Below are positions 8,885-18,022 of a DNA stretch of 63,071 bases, in pieces (position 1 is the first letter of the stretch; every line of letters starts with the position of its first letter). A model generated the notes under the pieces. It did not search any database. It was not told where the DNA came from and saw only the letters and a list, made by a program, of their open reading frames with translations. The DNA is from Streptomyces albidus (ex Kaewkla and Franco 2022) (GTDB lineage: Bacteria; Actinomycetota; Actinomycetes; Streptomycetales; Streptomycetaceae). Both the position numbers and the translations under genes were made by a program. The DNA lies in assembly GCF_013870515.1 (NCBI RefSeq), contig NZ_JACBXA010000007.1:1-63071 (forward strand), written 5' to 3'.

Positions 8885-10296
8885 ACGGCACCGGCAACGG
8901 CGCCGGTCCGGCCCCCGGCACCAACCCCACGACCCGAACCGACGGCCCGGGCGGGCCTCACGAAGGAGTCGCAGGCATGAACGCAGCCCCGAGCCCCTAC
9001 GCGGCGGAGCAGGCAGGAGACGGGCAGGACGGCGGCCCGGTGGACTTCACCCTGGACCCGGTCGAGCGCGCCATAGCGGACATCGCATTGGGCAGGCCCG
9101 TCGTCGTGGTCGACGACGAGAACCGGGAGAACGAGGGCGACCTCATCGTCGCGGCGGAACGGATCACCCCCGAGATCGTCGCGTTCATGATGAGCGAGTG
9201 CCGGGGCCTGATCTGCACGCCCATGGAGGCCTCCGACCTCGACCGGCTCGACCTGCCTCAGATGGTCGAGCGGAACTCCGAGGCGCAGGGCACGGCCTTC
9301 ACCATCTCGGTGGACGCCGCCGCCCGCCACGGCGTGACCACCGGCATCTCCGCAGCCGACCGGGCCGCCACCATCCGCCTGCTCGCCGACGCTGAGACCG
9401 TGCCCGCCGACTTCGTGCGCCCCGGGCACGCCTTTCCGCTGCGTGCCAAGCCCGGCGGCGTCCTGGCGCGGGCCGGCCACACCGAGGCCGGAGTCGACCT
9501 CGCCCGGCTCGCGGGGCTGCGCCCGGCCGCTGCCATCGTGGAGATCGCGGGCGAGGACGGCACCATGCTGCGGCTGCCGGAGCTGCTGCCATTCGCCCGC
9601 AAGCACAATCTCGCGATCATCTCCATCGAGGACCTCATCGCACACCGCAGGAAGGCCGAGCCGACGGTCCGGCGCGAGGCCGTCACGCGGCTGCCCACGC
9701 GCCACGGCGAGTTCAAGGCGTACGGATACCGCTCCGCCGTCGACGGGGTCGAGCACATCGCCCTGGTCGCGGGTGACCTCGCGGAGGTGGACGGCGAGGA
9801 CATCCTGGTGCGCGTGCACTCCGAGTGCCTCACGGGCGACGTCTTCGGTTCGCTGCGCTGCGACTGCGGCACCCAGCTGGAGACCTCGCTGGAGCGCGTG
9901 CAGGCCGAGGGCCGCGGAGTGGTGCTGTATCTGCGCGGGCACGAGGGCCGCGGAATCGGCCTGCTGTCCAAGCTGCGCGCGTACGAGCTGCAGGAGCGCG
10001 GCCGCGACACCCTCGACGCCAACCTCGAACTGGGGCTCCCCGCCGACGCGCGTGACTACGCCGCCGCCGCCCAGGTGCTCGACGACCTCGGCGTACGTTC
10101 GCTGAGGCTGATGACCAACAACCCGGAGAAGACGGCCGCGCTCACGGAGTACGGGCTGCGCGTCAACGCGCGTGAGCCCATGCCGGTGCAGGCGGGCGAG
10201 CACAACCTCCACTACCTGCGTACCAAGCGGGACCGCATGGGCCACGACCTTCCGGGGCTCGACGTGGAGCCGGTCTCTCCCTGCGCCAACCAGTGA
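8881..10296 (+). CDS. ribBA: Bifunctional 3,4-DHBP synthase / GTP cyclohydrolase II
   Basis: 471 aa from ATG 8881, which overlaps the ribM stop and has AAGGAG upstream. A second ATG at 8977, also with AAGGAG, would remove a 32-residue Gly/Thr-rich leader and may be the main start. The DHBP-synthase half has [28 protein letters not shown] and the [14 protein letters not shown] segment. The cyclohydrolase half has [19 protein letters not shown] with the three zinc-binding cysteines, then [12 protein letters not shown] and the arginine-containing [12 protein letters not shown]. Together the two domains supply both branches of the pathway (the four-carbon unit from ribulose-5-phosphate and the pyrimidine from GTP). 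Confidence 0.95.
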   Translation: MNGTGNGAGPAPGTNPTTRTDGPGGPHEGVAGMNAAPSPYAAEQAGDGQDGGPVDFTLDPVERAIADIALGRPVVVVDDENRENEGDLIVAAERITPEIVAFMMSECRGLICTPMEASDLDRLDLPQMVERNSEAQGTAFTISVDAAARHGVTTGISAADRAATIRLLADAETVPADFVRPGHAFPLRAKPGGVLARAGHTEAGVDLARLAGLRPAAAIVEIAGEDGTMLRLPELLPFARKHNLAIISIEDLIAHRRKAEPTVRREAVTRLPTRHGEFKAYGYRSAVDGVEHIALVAGDLAEVDGEDILVRVHSECLTGDVFGSLRCDCGTQLETSLERVQAEGRGVVLYLRGHEGRGIGLLSKLRAYELQERGRDTLDANLELGLPADARDYAAAAQVLDDLGVRSLRLMTNNPEKTAALTEYGLRVNAREPMPVQAGEHNLHYLRTKRDRMGHDLPGLDVEPVSPCANQ

Positions 10297-10457
10297 GCGG
10301 CGACCAACGCCGGCGCCGTGAGGCGTGACCCGAGCAAGAGCCCGAACATGAACCGAAACATGAACCCGAGCCGGCCCGGCGCGAGCCCGGTCGCCCCGGT
10401 CCCCGAAGCGGGTCGAAGGACCCGGACAACCAACTCAGCACTCAGGCAAGGAGCATC

Positions 10458-10943
10458 GTGAGCGGCAAGGGCGCCCCCGAACTGTCCGTCAAGAACTGCG
10501 GCGACCTGCGCGTGGCCGTGATCGCCGCCCAGTGGCACGAGCAGGTCATGGACGGCCTCGTGGACGGGTCGCTGCGCGCCCTGCGCGAACTCGGCATCGA
10601 CGAGCCGACGCTGCTGCGCGTCCCCGGCTCGTTCGAGCTGCCCGTGGTCGCCAAGGTGCTCGCCGAGCGCGGGTACGACGCCATCGTGGCGCTCGGTGTC
10701 GTCATCCGCGGAGGCACACCGCACTTCGACTACGTCTGCCAGGGCGTGACGCAGGGGCTGACGAAGGTGTCCGTCGACTGTGGCGTCCCCATCGGCTTCG
10801 GCGTGCTGACCTGCGACACCGAGGAACAGGCCCTGGACCGGGCGGGGCTATCGGGCTCCTCCGAGGACAAGGGCCACGAGGCGGTCACCGCCGCGGTGGC
10901 GACCGCCTCCGTGCTGCGCACCGTGGCCGAACCCTGGCGCTAG
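10458..10943 (+). CDS. ribH: 6,7-dimethyl-8-ribityllumazine synthase
   Basis: 161 aa, GTG start with AGGAG upstream. The fold landmarks are [34 protein letters not shown], the substrate and catalytic-His segment [15 protein letters not shown], and [20 protein letters not shown]. It condenses the RibBA four-carbon product with the RibD-derived pyrimidine; lumazine synthases usually form 60-mers or pentamers. A 160-bp spacer separates it from ribBA, and it contains short repeats of a GAACATGAACC-like unit (about 10345-10370) with no gene. Whether ribH has its own promoter there cannot be told. Confidence 0.95.
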   Translation: MSGKGAPELSVKNCGDLRVAVIAAQWHEQVMDGLVDGSLRALRELGIDEPTLLRVPGSFELPVVAKVLAERGYDAIVALGVVIRGGTPHFDYVCQGVTQGLTKVSVDCGVPIGFGVLTCDTEEQALDRAGLSGSSEDKGHEAVTAAVATASVLRTVAEPWR

Positions 10944-10978
10944 CGGCCGCGGGGGCTGCACGTAGAGTTGAGAGCACC

Positions 10979-11251
10979 ATGGCGAACAAGACATTCGAGG
11001 AGCTCTTCGCCGAGCTCCAGCAGAAGGCCGCCACCGGCGACCCCATCACCTCCCGCACGGCGGAACTGGCCTCCCAGGGCGTGCACGCCATCGGCAAGAA
11101 GATCGTCGAGGAGGCCGCCGAGGTGTGGATGGCCGCCGAGTACGAGGGCGACGAGCGGACGGCGGAGGAGATCTCGCAGCTCCTCTACCACCTCCAGGTG
11201 ATGATGATCGCCCGCGGCGTCTCCCTCGAGGACGTATACGCTCACCTCTGA
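10979..11251 (+). CDS. hisE: Phosphoribosyl-ATP diphosphatase
   Basis: 90 aa from ATG 10979. The MazG-like all-alpha fold is recognisable: [41 protein letters not shown] with the metal-binding EE pair, and [18 protein letters not shown]. It hydrolyses PR-ATP to PR-AMP, the second step of histidine synthesis, acting directly on the HisG product. It begins 36 bp after ribH and precedes hisG by about 100 bp. The ribH-hisE-hisG order is the usual Streptomyces arrangement, so riboflavin and histidine genes are probably partly co-transcribed. The ribosome-binding site (AGAG) is weak. Confidence 0.95.
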   Translation: MANKTFEELFAELQQKAATGDPITSRTAELASQGVHAIGKKIVEEAAEVWMAAEYEGDERTAEEISQLLYHLQVMMIARGVSLEDVYAHL

Positions 11252-11350
11252 GTTCGCACCGCCGCGTCCGCCACGCGGCCCCGGCGCCCGGACCCGCTCC
11301 CACAAGACGTACACACCCCACGCACCCACGCAAAGAAGGAAGCCCGCACC

Positions 11351-12199
11351 ATGCTGCGCATCGCCGTCCCCAACAAGGGTTCACTGTCCGAGCCTGCGGC
11401 GGAGATGCTCCATGAGGCGGGCTACCGGCAGCGCAAGGACCGTCGCGAACTGGTGCTCGTCGACACGGAGAACGAGGTCGAGTTCTTCTTCCTGCGGCCG
11501 CGCGACATCGCCGTCTACGTCGGCTCCGGCAAGCTCGACATCGGCATCACCGGCCGCGACCTCCTCCTGGACTCGGGAGCGAGCGCAGAGGAGATCCTCC
11601 AACTCGGCTTCGCAGGCTCCACGTTCCGCTACGCCACGCGCCCCGGCACCGCCGAGTCCGTGCGCGACTTCGGCGGCATGACCGTGGCCACGTCCTTCTC
11701 CGGCCTGGTCACCAACCACCTTGCCGAGAACGGCGTGAACGCGTCCGTCGTGCACCTCGACGGTGCCGTGGAGACCGCCATCCAGCTCGGCGTCGCCGAA
11801 GTCATCGCCGACGTCGTGGAGACCGGCACCACCCTGCGCAACGCCGGCCTGGAGATCATCAGCGAGCCGATCCTGCACTCGGAGGCCGTGGTCGTACGCG
11901 GCAAGGACGCCCCTGACGACGACCCGAAAGTCCGCCAGTTCCTCCGCCGGATGCAGGGCGTCCTCGTCGCCCGGCGCTACGTGATGATGGACTACGACAT
12001 CCGCGCGGAGCACCTCGAAGCGGCCGTCGCCCTCACACCGGGGCTCGAGTCGCCCACGGTCTCCCCGCTGCACGACCAGGGCTGGGTCGCCGTGCGCTCC
12101 ATGGTCCGCACGAAGGAGGCCCAGCGAATCATGGACGACCTATACGAGTTGGGCGCCCGCGCCATCCTCACCACAGGCATCCACGCCTGCCGCCTCTGA
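11351..12199 (+). CDS. hisG: ATP phosphoribosyltransferase, long form
   Basis: 282 aa, ATG with AGAAGGAAG upstream. It starts LRIAVPNKGSLSEPAAEML and has DIAVYVGSGKLDIGITGRDLL and the phosphoribosyl-binding DVVETGTTLRNAGLEII. The C-terminal about 70 residues, with SPTVSPLHDQGWVAVRSMV, form the regulatory domain that binds histidine, so this is the long, HisZ-independent hexameric form. It catalyses the first, feedback-inhibited step of histidine synthesis. It is paired with hisE just upstream; the remaining his genes are not in the window. Confidence 0.95.
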   Translation: MLRIAVPNKGSLSEPAAEMLHEAGYRQRKDRRELVLVDTENEVEFFFLRPRDIAVYVGSGKLDIGITGRDLLLDSGASAEEILQLGFAGSTFRYATRPGTAESVRDFGGMTVATSFSGLVTNHLAENGVNASVVHLDGAVETAIQLGVAEVIADVVETGTTLRNAGLEIISEPILHSEAVVVRGKDAPDDDPKVRQFLRRMQGVLVARRYVMMDYDIRAEHLEAAVALTPGLESPTVSPLHDQGWVAVRSMVRTKEAQRIMDDLYELGARAILTTGIHACRL

Positions 12200-12225
12200 G
12201 GCGTGCCGCCCTGTCAGGATCCCGG

Positions 12226-12675
12226 ATGATGAGTGAACTGCCCGCCCTCCCCGTCACGTTCCGCCCCACGCGCACCCGCGTCGTGCTCATCAGCGTGGGC
12301 GTCGCGGTCTTCGCCGTGCTCACGCTGATCGGTCTGACCATTCCGGCGTCGAGCCCGGGGGAGAGGGTCAGCTTCGTCTTCACCGGGCTGCTCTTCCTCG
12401 GCGTGCTCCTGCTCCTCTCGCGTCCGCACGTCATCGCGGACGAAGGCGGAGTCACCGTCGTCAACCTGACCACCCGGCGCCGCCTCGAATGGGCGGAAGT
12501 GCTGGGCGTGATCCTCCGCCCCGGGGACCCGTGGGTCTCCCTCGACCTCGCGGACGGCACCAACCTGCCCGCGATGGGCATCCAGCCCGGAATCGCCAGG
12601 CAGCAGGCCATCGCCGACGCGCGAGCCCTGCGCGCCCTCGCGGAGAAGCACGGCACGGGGGACACGGTGCACTGA
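12226..12675 (+). CDS. PH-domain-like membrane protein
   Basis: 149 aa, starting 26 bp after hisG. Residues about 17-65 contain two hydrophobic segments (VVLISVGVAVFAVLTLIGL and FVFTGLLFLGVLLLL). They are followed by a soluble beta-rich half, VIADEGGVTVVNLTTRRRLEWAEV then VSLDLADGTNLPAMGI, which is the bacterial PH-domain (YdbS/bPH-like) pattern. Streptomyces genomes usually have this gene after hisG, which supports a real, conserved gene. Its role is unknown; membrane location with a cytoplasmic PH-like domain is inferred. Confidence 0.8.
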   Translation: MMSELPALPVTFRPTRTRVVLISVGVAVFAVLTLIGLTIPASSPGERVSFVFTGLLFLGVLLLLSRPHVIADEGGVTVVNLTTRRRLEWAEVLGVILRPGDPWVSLDLADGTNLPAMGIQPGIARQQAIADARALRALAEKHGTGDTVH

Positions 12676-12845
12676 CAGGCAGCCCACCGCCACGCCAGTC
12701 CCTCCGCCCGGGCGGAACCAATTCGTCCGGCCGACGCCTCTGCCGCAGGCTCGGCAGTCTTGATTACTCTGGTCGGAATGGCGGTTCCGCCGGACACCCG
12801 CATACGACCCCGTCCCCTGCCTTCGGCGGGGAGACCCCCAACCCG

Positions 12846-12926
12846 AGGAGTGACTCCCGTCGCCAATGGACGGATCGTCCTGTAGTACCTGCGCTGTGCC
12901 TCCCCTGCCGGACCGGGGAGTCACAG
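12846..12926 (+). promoter_or_regulatory. Structured leader with ribosome-site-sequestering hairpin
   Basis: The only purine-rich site before the ATG at 12928 is GGGGAG at 12915-12920. It pairs with CTCCCC at 12900-12905, and after one mismatch the stem continues with CTGTG (12894-12898) on CACAG (12922-12926), giving an 11-bp hairpin that hides the site. A rival 8-bp pairing joins TGACTCCC (12851-12858) to GGGAGTCA (12916-12923), and that upstream segment can also fold locally as GGAGT-G-ACTCC (12846-12856). Mutually exclusive helices of this kind suggest translational control. Upstream, 12676-12845 holds a further stem (CCCC-GCC/GGC-GGGG near 12813-12831) but no gene. Confidence 0.55.
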
Positions 12927-12927
12927 C

Positions 12928-14313
12928 ATGACCCTGTCACTCGTACTGCTCGCCGCGGCCTTCGTGCTGATTCTGGCCAACGGCTTCTTCGTCGCCGCGG
13001 AATTCGGCCTCGTCACCGTCGAGCGCCCCGAGGCCGAGCGTGCCGCGGCCGAGGGCGACCGCCGGGCCCGCGCCGTCACCGCCGCCCTCCGGGAGCTCTC
13101 CTTCCAGCTCTCCGGCACCCAGCTCGGAATCACCATCACCTCGCTCGTCGTCGGCATGCTCTGCGAGCCCGCCCTCGCCCAGCTGCTGAGCCCGCCGCTG
13201 AGTGCCGCGGGTCTGCCCGAGGGAGCGGTGCCCGGTGTGGCAGTCGGGATAGGCATGCTGTTCGCCTCGGCGGTCCAGATGGTCATCGGCGAACTCGTGC
13301 CGAAGAACTGGGCCGTCTCCCGGCCGCTGGCCGTCGCCCGGTTCGTCGCCCGCCCGCAGCGGCTCTTCTCCGCCGCGTTCCGGCCCCTGATCACGCTGCT
13401 CAACGCGATCGCCAACCGCATCGTCGGCGCCTTCGGCGTGCAGCCCGCGGAGGAGCTCGCCTCCGCCCGCACCCCCGGCGAACTGGTCTCCCTCGCACGG
13501 CACTCCGCACGCGCCGGCGCCCTCGAACAGGACACCGCCGACCTGTTCGTACGCACCCTCTCCCTGACCGGGCTGACCGCACAGCACGTGATGACCCCGC
13601 GCGTCCGGGTGTGCGCACTGCAGGCCGGCGCCACCGCCGAGGACGTACTCAACCTCACGCGCGCCACCGGCCTCTCCCGCTTCCCGGTCTACGGCGAACG
13701 GCTGGACGAGATCATCGGCACGGCCCACCTGAAGGACGCACTCGCCGTTCCCGCCCAGGAGCGGCTGCGGACCCCGGTCTCCGACATCGCCGCATCCGCG
13801 CTGCTCGTGCCGGAGACCCTGCCCGTGCAGCCGCTGCTGGCGCGGCTGCGGAGCGAGGCGCCCATCGCCGTGGTCGTCGACGAGTACGGCGGCACGGCCG
13901 GGGTGGTCACCCTGGAGGACATCGTCGAGGAGCTCGTCGGCGAGGTACGCGACGAGCACGACGAGCACGATCTGCCGGAGCTCGCCCCCGCCGCACCCGA
14001 CCCGGAAGGCCGCCCCGCCTGGGACGCCGACGGGTCCTGCCGCGTCGATGTGCTGCGCCGCATCGGGCTCGACGCGCCGGAGGGCCCGTACGAGACCGTG
14101 GCCGGACTCGTCGCCGACCGTCTCGGCCGCATCCCCGCACCGGGTGACGTCGCGCAACTGCACGGCGAGGAGGGCGCCGCGGACTGGCAGCTGCGTGTGC
14201 GGCTCGTCTCCCACCACCGTGCCGAGCGCGTGCGCATCGTGCGCGTGGGGGAGGGCGCCCGTACCGCGGCGCTCGCCGGGCGGGCCCAGCCCGCCGAGGG
14301 GAGCCGAGGATGA
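12928..14313 (+). CDS. CNNM/CorC-type membrane protein (hemolysin family)
   Basis: 461 aa. The N-terminal DUF21 (CNNM) domain spans residues 1 to about 190, with the opening FVLILANGFFVAAEFGLVTVERPEAE and the conserved VIGELVPKNWAV. Two CBS modules follow (VMTPRVRVCALQ, GLSRFPVYGERLDEIIGTAHLKD), with VVDEYGGTAGVVTLEDIVEELVGEV. A CorC/HlyC C-terminal domain closes the protein (WDADGSCRVDVLRRIG onward). Family members are linked to Mg2+ or Co2+ export and divalent-cation homeostasis; the hemolysin label is historical. Its ribosome site is inside a hairpin, and it overlaps the next gene by 4 bp, so the two are likely translated together, perhaps as a hetero-oligomer. Confidence 0.9.
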   Translation: MTLSLVLLAAAFVLILANGFFVAAEFGLVTVERPEAERAAAEGDRRARAVTAALRELSFQLSGTQLGITITSLVVGMLCEPALAQLLSPPLSAAGLPEGAVPGVAVGIGMLFASAVQMVIGELVPKNWAVSRPLAVARFVARPQRLFSAAFRPLITLLNAIANRIVGAFGVQPAEELASARTPGELVSLARHSARAGALEQDTADLFVRTLSLTGLTAQHVMTPRVRVCALQAGATAEDVLNLTRATGLSRFPVYGERLDEIIGTAHLKDALAVPAQERLRTPVSDIAASALLVPETLPVQPLLARLRSEAPIAVVVDEYGGTAGVVTLEDIVEELVGEVRDEHDEHDLPELAPAAPDPEGRPAWDADGSCRVDVLRRIGLDAPEGPYETVAGLVADRLGRIPAPGDVAQLHGEEGAADWQLRVRLVSHHRAERVRIVRVGEGARTAALAGRAQPAEGSRG

Positions 14314-15527
14314 GCGCCCTGCAACTGGTCTTCGCCGCTCTGCTCGTGCTCGGCAACGGCTTCTTCGTCGGTGCCGAGTTCGCGCTGGTCTCGGTGCGCC
14401 GCAGCCAGATCGAACCACTCGCAGCCGACGGATCGGCCCGTGCCCGCAGGGTGCTGACCGGGCTGGAGAACCTGCCGCAGATGATGGCGGCCGCCCAGTT
14501 CGGCATCACGGTCTGTTCGCTGACGCTCGGCGCGGTGGCCGAGCCGACGCTGGCCCACCTGCTGGAGCCGCTCTTCCACGCGGCACGGCTGCCCGAGGCC
14601 CTGGTCCATCCGGTGGGCTACGTCATCGCGCTCGCCGTCGTCGTCTCCTGCCACCTCGTCATCGGCGAGATGGTGCCCAAGAACCTGGCGATGGCCGCTC
14701 CCGAGCGCACCGCGATGTTGCTGAGCCCCGCCCTGGTGGCCTTCGCCCGGCTGTGCCGCCCGGTGACCGCAGCCCTCGGCAACTGCTCGAAGCTGATCCT
14801 GCTCCTCTTCCGCGTCGAGCCCAGGGACGAGGTCGAGGCCGTCTTCACAAGCGAGCAGCTCACGGACCTCCTCGCGGACTCACGCCAGGCGGGGCTGCTG
14901 GACCACGAGGAGCACGAACGCCTCTCCGACGCCCTCGAACTCGGCTCCCGCCCCGTCACGGACGTCCTGCTGGCCCCTGCGTCGCTGGTGACCGTCAGAC
15001 CGGACGTCACCCCGCGCGAGGTCGAGGAGCTGACCGTGCGCACCGGCTACTCCCGGTTCCCGATCTGCGCACCGCCCGACGGTGCCTTCATGGGATACCT
15101 GCACGTCAAGGACGTGCTGGACCTGACCGAGCACGATCGCGCCGTCCCGCAGCACCTGTGGCGCTCGATGACCACGCTGCGCGCCGAACTCCCCCTGGAC
15201 GACGCGCTGGCGGCCATGCGGGGCGCGGCCTCGCACCTGGCGGCCGTCGCGGACGGTTCGGGGCGGGTGCTGGGTCTTGCCGCGCTGGAGGACGTGCTGG
15301 AGATGCTCGTCGGCGAGGTGCACGACCCGGCACACGAAGCCGCCGGCACACCGCCGCGCCAGCGGACGCAACCTCCGGCAGAAGGGAAGGGCGCCTCGAA
15401 CTCCCCGGCGGAGGAGGGGACTTCGGCCGAGCAGGCGGACGCGTCCGTCAGGTCAGCGGAGGCGGCGGGTCAGCGCGCGGACCGTCAGGGCCCCGCCCGG
15501 ACAGCACCTCACCGTACGCCTGCATGA
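14310..15527 (+). CDS. Second CNNM/CorC-type membrane protein
   Basis: 405 aa, ATGA overlap with the gene before it. It repeats the same plan: DUF21 with VLGNGFFVGAEFALVSVRRSQIEPLA and VIGEMVPKNLAMA, then CBS modules with TGYSRFPICAPPDGAFMGYLHVKDVL and LAALEDVLEMLVGEV. It has no CorC/HlyC C-terminal domain; instead it ends in about 55 Pro/Glu/Ala-rich residues. This paired long-plus-short arrangement is common in actinobacteria. The last 80 bp overlap the end of the convergent AAA+ gene, and the disordered tail is exactly the overlapping part, so the tail may be unconstrained. Confidence 0.9.
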   Translation: MSALQLVFAALLVLGNGFFVGAEFALVSVRRSQIEPLAADGSARARRVLTGLENLPQMMAAAQFGITVCSLTLGAVAEPTLAHLLEPLFHAARLPEALVHPVGYVIALAVVVSCHLVIGEMVPKNLAMAAPERTAMLLSPALVAFARLCRPVTAALGNCSKLILLLFRVEPRDEVEAVFTSEQLTDLLADSRQAGLLDHEEHERLSDALELGSRPVTDVLLAPASLVTVRPDVTPREVEELTVRTGYSRFPICAPPDGAFMGYLHVKDVLDLTEHDRAVPQHLWRSMTTLRAELPLDDALAAMRGAASHLAAVADGSGRVLGLAALEDVLEMLVGEVHDPAHEAAGTPPRQRTQPPAEGKGASNSPAEEGTSAEQADASVRSAEAAGQRADRQGPARTAPHRTPA

Positions 15528-17487
15528 GGTCGGGCAGCCGCAGTGTCGACAGGTCGTCCCGGGTGGGGGTGCCCGGGTAGCCGGTGAGCCGGAGATCGCG
15601 GTACGCGCAGCTCTTCTCGTAAAGGGTGCGCAGGAAGCGGCCGTTGCCCAGCTCGTCGACCCAGCCCTGGTCGACGACGTGCCCGCTGATGCTGCGCATC
15701 TCGTCCAGGCTCTCCTCGTCCCACACGTCGCCGTTCTCCGCGGCCAGCACCTCGCCGATCGCGGTCAGCTCCAGTGGACGGTAACTGGGGAAGTCGACGC
15801 GCGTCGTGAACCGGGACGACAGGCCCGGGTTGGCGGCGAGCAGCCGGTCCATGCCCTCCCGGTAGCCGGCGAGGATGACCACGAGCTGGTCGCGGTTGTC
15901 CTCCGCCCGCTTCAGCAGCACCTGCAACGCCTCGTCGCCGTAGGCGTCGCCCTTGCTGTAGCCGGAGTTGGCCAGGGAGTAGGCCTCGTCGACGAAGAGC
16001 ACGCCGCCCATCGCCGAGTCGATGAGCTCGTTGGCCTTCACGGCCGTCTGCCCCAGGAACTCGCCCACCAGATCGGCCCGTTGGGCCTCCACCAAGTGGT
16101 CGCCGCCCAAGAGTCCCAGCGCGTAGAACGCCCGGCCGAGTATTCGGGCCACCGTCGTCTTGCCCGTGCCGGAGGGGCCGGAGAAGACGAAGTGCCGTTT
16201 CGGCGGCTGCACCGGCAGGCCCTGGGCGGCGCGCAGCCGCGCCATGTGCAGCTGCGCGGAGAGGGCGCGCACCTGCCGCTTGACCGGCTCCAGGCCGACC
16301 ATCCGCTCCAGTTCGTCCAGCGCCTGCGCCAGCAGCACCGGGTCCGAGGGGCCGGTGAGCACCCGTTCCACACCGGGATCGGTGGTGTGCGGCACGATCC
16401 GGTCCCGTACGGCGTCGGAGTCCACCCGCACCGGTTCGGCCGGGTCACCGGAGTCCTCCAGGCGCAGCGCGTCGGCCTCGGGGTCCACATCGGGGTCGGC
16501 ACACTCGGCCGGGTCGGGAGCGTCGAGTCCGCCCGGGGGCGGGACGGGGCCCGTGGCCGTCTCGCCGGGAGGGCCGTCGCTCTCCATGCCCGCGTCGAGA
16601 CCGCCCTCCATCCCGTCGAGGCCGTCCAGCCCGCCGCGACCGCCCCGGCCCGCACCGCCCGTGCCCGTACCGGCCATGGTGACCGCAGCGGCCAGATCGC
16701 CGGGGTCGCCGAGACCGTCGCCCTCGGCGATGGTAGTCAGCCGGGCCGCGGTGTCCCTGAAGGCGGGGTCTATGCGGTGCACCGCGCGGTACAGCGGCAG
16801 CGCGGCGGCGCTGCGGCCCGTGCCCTCGCGGGCGCGCGCGAGCCAGTAGCGAAGCTCCTTGCGCTGCGGCTGTTCACTGCGGCAGCGCATCAGGGCGGCG
16901 GCGAGCAGCGGTTCGGCCTGCCCGTACATCTCCAGGCGCACTCGCGCCATCCCGGCGAAGAGCCCCGCCTCGATGCCCAACAGCGGGTCGTCCACGAGCA
17001 GTTCGGTGTGTGCGACGAGCCGCTCCCAGTCCTTGGCGAGGTACGCGCGGCACGCGTGCAGGAAGCGGACCTGGGCGTCGGTCTCCACGGGAGGGCAGTC
17101 GGCCAGCGCCCGGTCGAGTTCGGCGACGTGCCGTCCGTCGAGCCAGTGCGAGGCGTGCGCCAGCAGCAGATCGCGTTCGCTCTCCAGCACTGGCTGGACC
17201 CACCAGCCCAGCCAGTACCAGGAGTTGAGGTTGCGGGCGTAGCGCGAGCGCTGCTCACCGAAGCGCTGCCGGTTCTGGTACATGCGCAGCAGGGCGGTGG
17301 GGGTGTCGGCGCGAAGTGCGTGCAGACCGAGCCAGCCGTCGGCCATGCCCGGGTCGAGCCGGACGGCGGTGTGGAACTCCTCCTCGGCCTGGGCGTACTG
17401 CCCCACGGTGTAGGCGTCCACTCCGCGAAGCCAGGCGAGATCGGCAGGGGCGTGCAGGTGCTGGCTGCCCTGCGTGCCGTAATCCAT
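15448..17487 (-). CDS. EccA-like AAA+ ATPase (CbbX/type VII secretion family)
   Basis: 679 aa from ATG 17487, which has GGGGGA close upstream; GTG 17499 is an alternative. Residues 1 to about 255 are TPR-like helices rich in W and L (AYTVGQYAQAEEEFHTAVRLDP, ADGWLGLHALRADTPTAL). Residues about 260-385 form a Gly/Asp/Pro linker. The AAA+ domain has Walker A SGPSGTGKTTVAR near residue 440, Walker B GVLFVDEAYSL near 495, and sensor-1 region LVVILAGYREGMDRLLAANPGL. This is the EccA plan, the cytosolic ATPase of ESX secretion. No other ESX gene (eccB-E, esxA/B, mycP) is in the window, so it is an orphan copy here and its partner system is not shown. Confidence 0.85.
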   Translation of the reverse strand: MDYGTQGSQHLHAPADLAWLRGVDAYTVGQYAQAEEEFHTAVRLDPGMADGWLGLHALRADTPTALLRMYQNRQRFGEQRSRYARNLNSWYWLGWWVQPVLESERDLLLAHASHWLDGRHVAELDRALADCPPVETDAQVRFLHACRAYLAKDWERLVAHTELLVDDPLLGIEAGLFAGMARVRLEMYGQAEPLLAAALMRCRSEQPQRKELRYWLARAREGTGRSAAALPLYRAVHRIDPAFRDTAARLTTIAEGDGLGDPGDLAAAVTMAGTGTGGAGRGGRGGLDGLDGMEGGLDAGMESDGPPGETATGPVPPPGGLDAPDPAECADPDVDPEADALRLEDSGDPAEPVRVDSDAVRDRIVPHTTDPGVERVLTGPSDPVLLAQALDELERMVGLEPVKRQVRALSAQLHMARLRAAQGLPVQPPKRHFVFSGPSGTGKTTVARILGRAFYALGLLGGDHLVEAQRADLVGEFLGQTAVKANELIDSAMGGVLFVDEAYSLANSGYSKGDAYGDEALQVLLKRAEDNRDQLVVILAGYREGMDRLLAANPGLSSRFTTRVDFPSYRPLELTAIGEVLAAENGDVWDEESLDEMRSISGHVVDQGWVDELGNGRFLRTLYEKSCAYRDLRLTGYPGTPTRDDLSTLRLPDLMQAYGEVLSGRGPDGPRADPPPPLT

Positions 17488-17823
17488 CACGTCCCCCACG
17501 AAACGTCCCCCGTCATCCGCCGACGGCTGCCCGCTCCACCCCTTGGGACATCGCCCCCCGGGATGTCCCCCGCGCCGGATGACCGGCGACCGGATGAGGC
17601 GTCGGACGAACGTCCGTGCTCCGGGCGGGAATTGGGGTCAGCTGACCCTGGTTTGCCCGGACTCCAGCGCCCCTACGCATCGTACCTGCGAGGTCGTCGC
17701 GTTCGAAGGGTGGTGCAGAAGTGCGGCAACGGACAGGAGGGAAGGACTCCGGTACGGGGACGGGTGGTCACGCACCGTGAGGAAGGAGCCGGCGGGATCC
17801 ACCGGGACCGGAGGCGGACAGGA

Positions 17824-17861
17824 CGAAGCCCCCGATCACGGGGGAACAACCGGGGGCTTCG
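17824..17861. terminator. Hairpin terminator in a 535-bp gene-free stretch
   Basis: CGAAGCCCCCG (17824-17834) pairs perfectly with CGGGGGCTTCG (17851-17861). It is the only marked structure between the start of the AAA+ gene (17487) and the end of the kinase gene (18023). The rest of 17488-18022 shows no convincing gene or RNA; it should contain the AAA+ promoter. Confidence 0.7.
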
Positions 17862-18022
17862 CGCTGCAGGCGACCTGTACAGACCGCCTGTTGGAAACGT
17901 AATTCCTGTGGCCCTCCCGGGTCAAGCGGCTCCGAGCCACCGCCGCCGGGGCGGGCCGGAGCCCGCCTGGGGGAAGGTGCATGCACGCCCAACGGGTAAC
18001 CAAGAGTGACGAGTTGGGACTG

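Noticed and set aside
10297..10457. CRISPR-like repeats in the ribBA-ribH spacer
   Set aside because: The repeats are short (about 10 nt), irregular and without spacers; simple low-complexity DNA. No CRISPR array was found anywhere in the window.
12780..12900. M-box magnesium riboswitch
   Set aside because: Only a short segment resembles the M-box core; the rest does not align, so I report it as an unassigned structured leader.
17824..17861. A small RNA gene at this hairpin
   Set aside because: A single hairpin with no promoter signal recognised; terminator is the simpler reading.
15277..18009. 910-codon open frame on the plus strand
   Set aside because: Antisense to the EccA-like gene; composition is that of a shadow frame.
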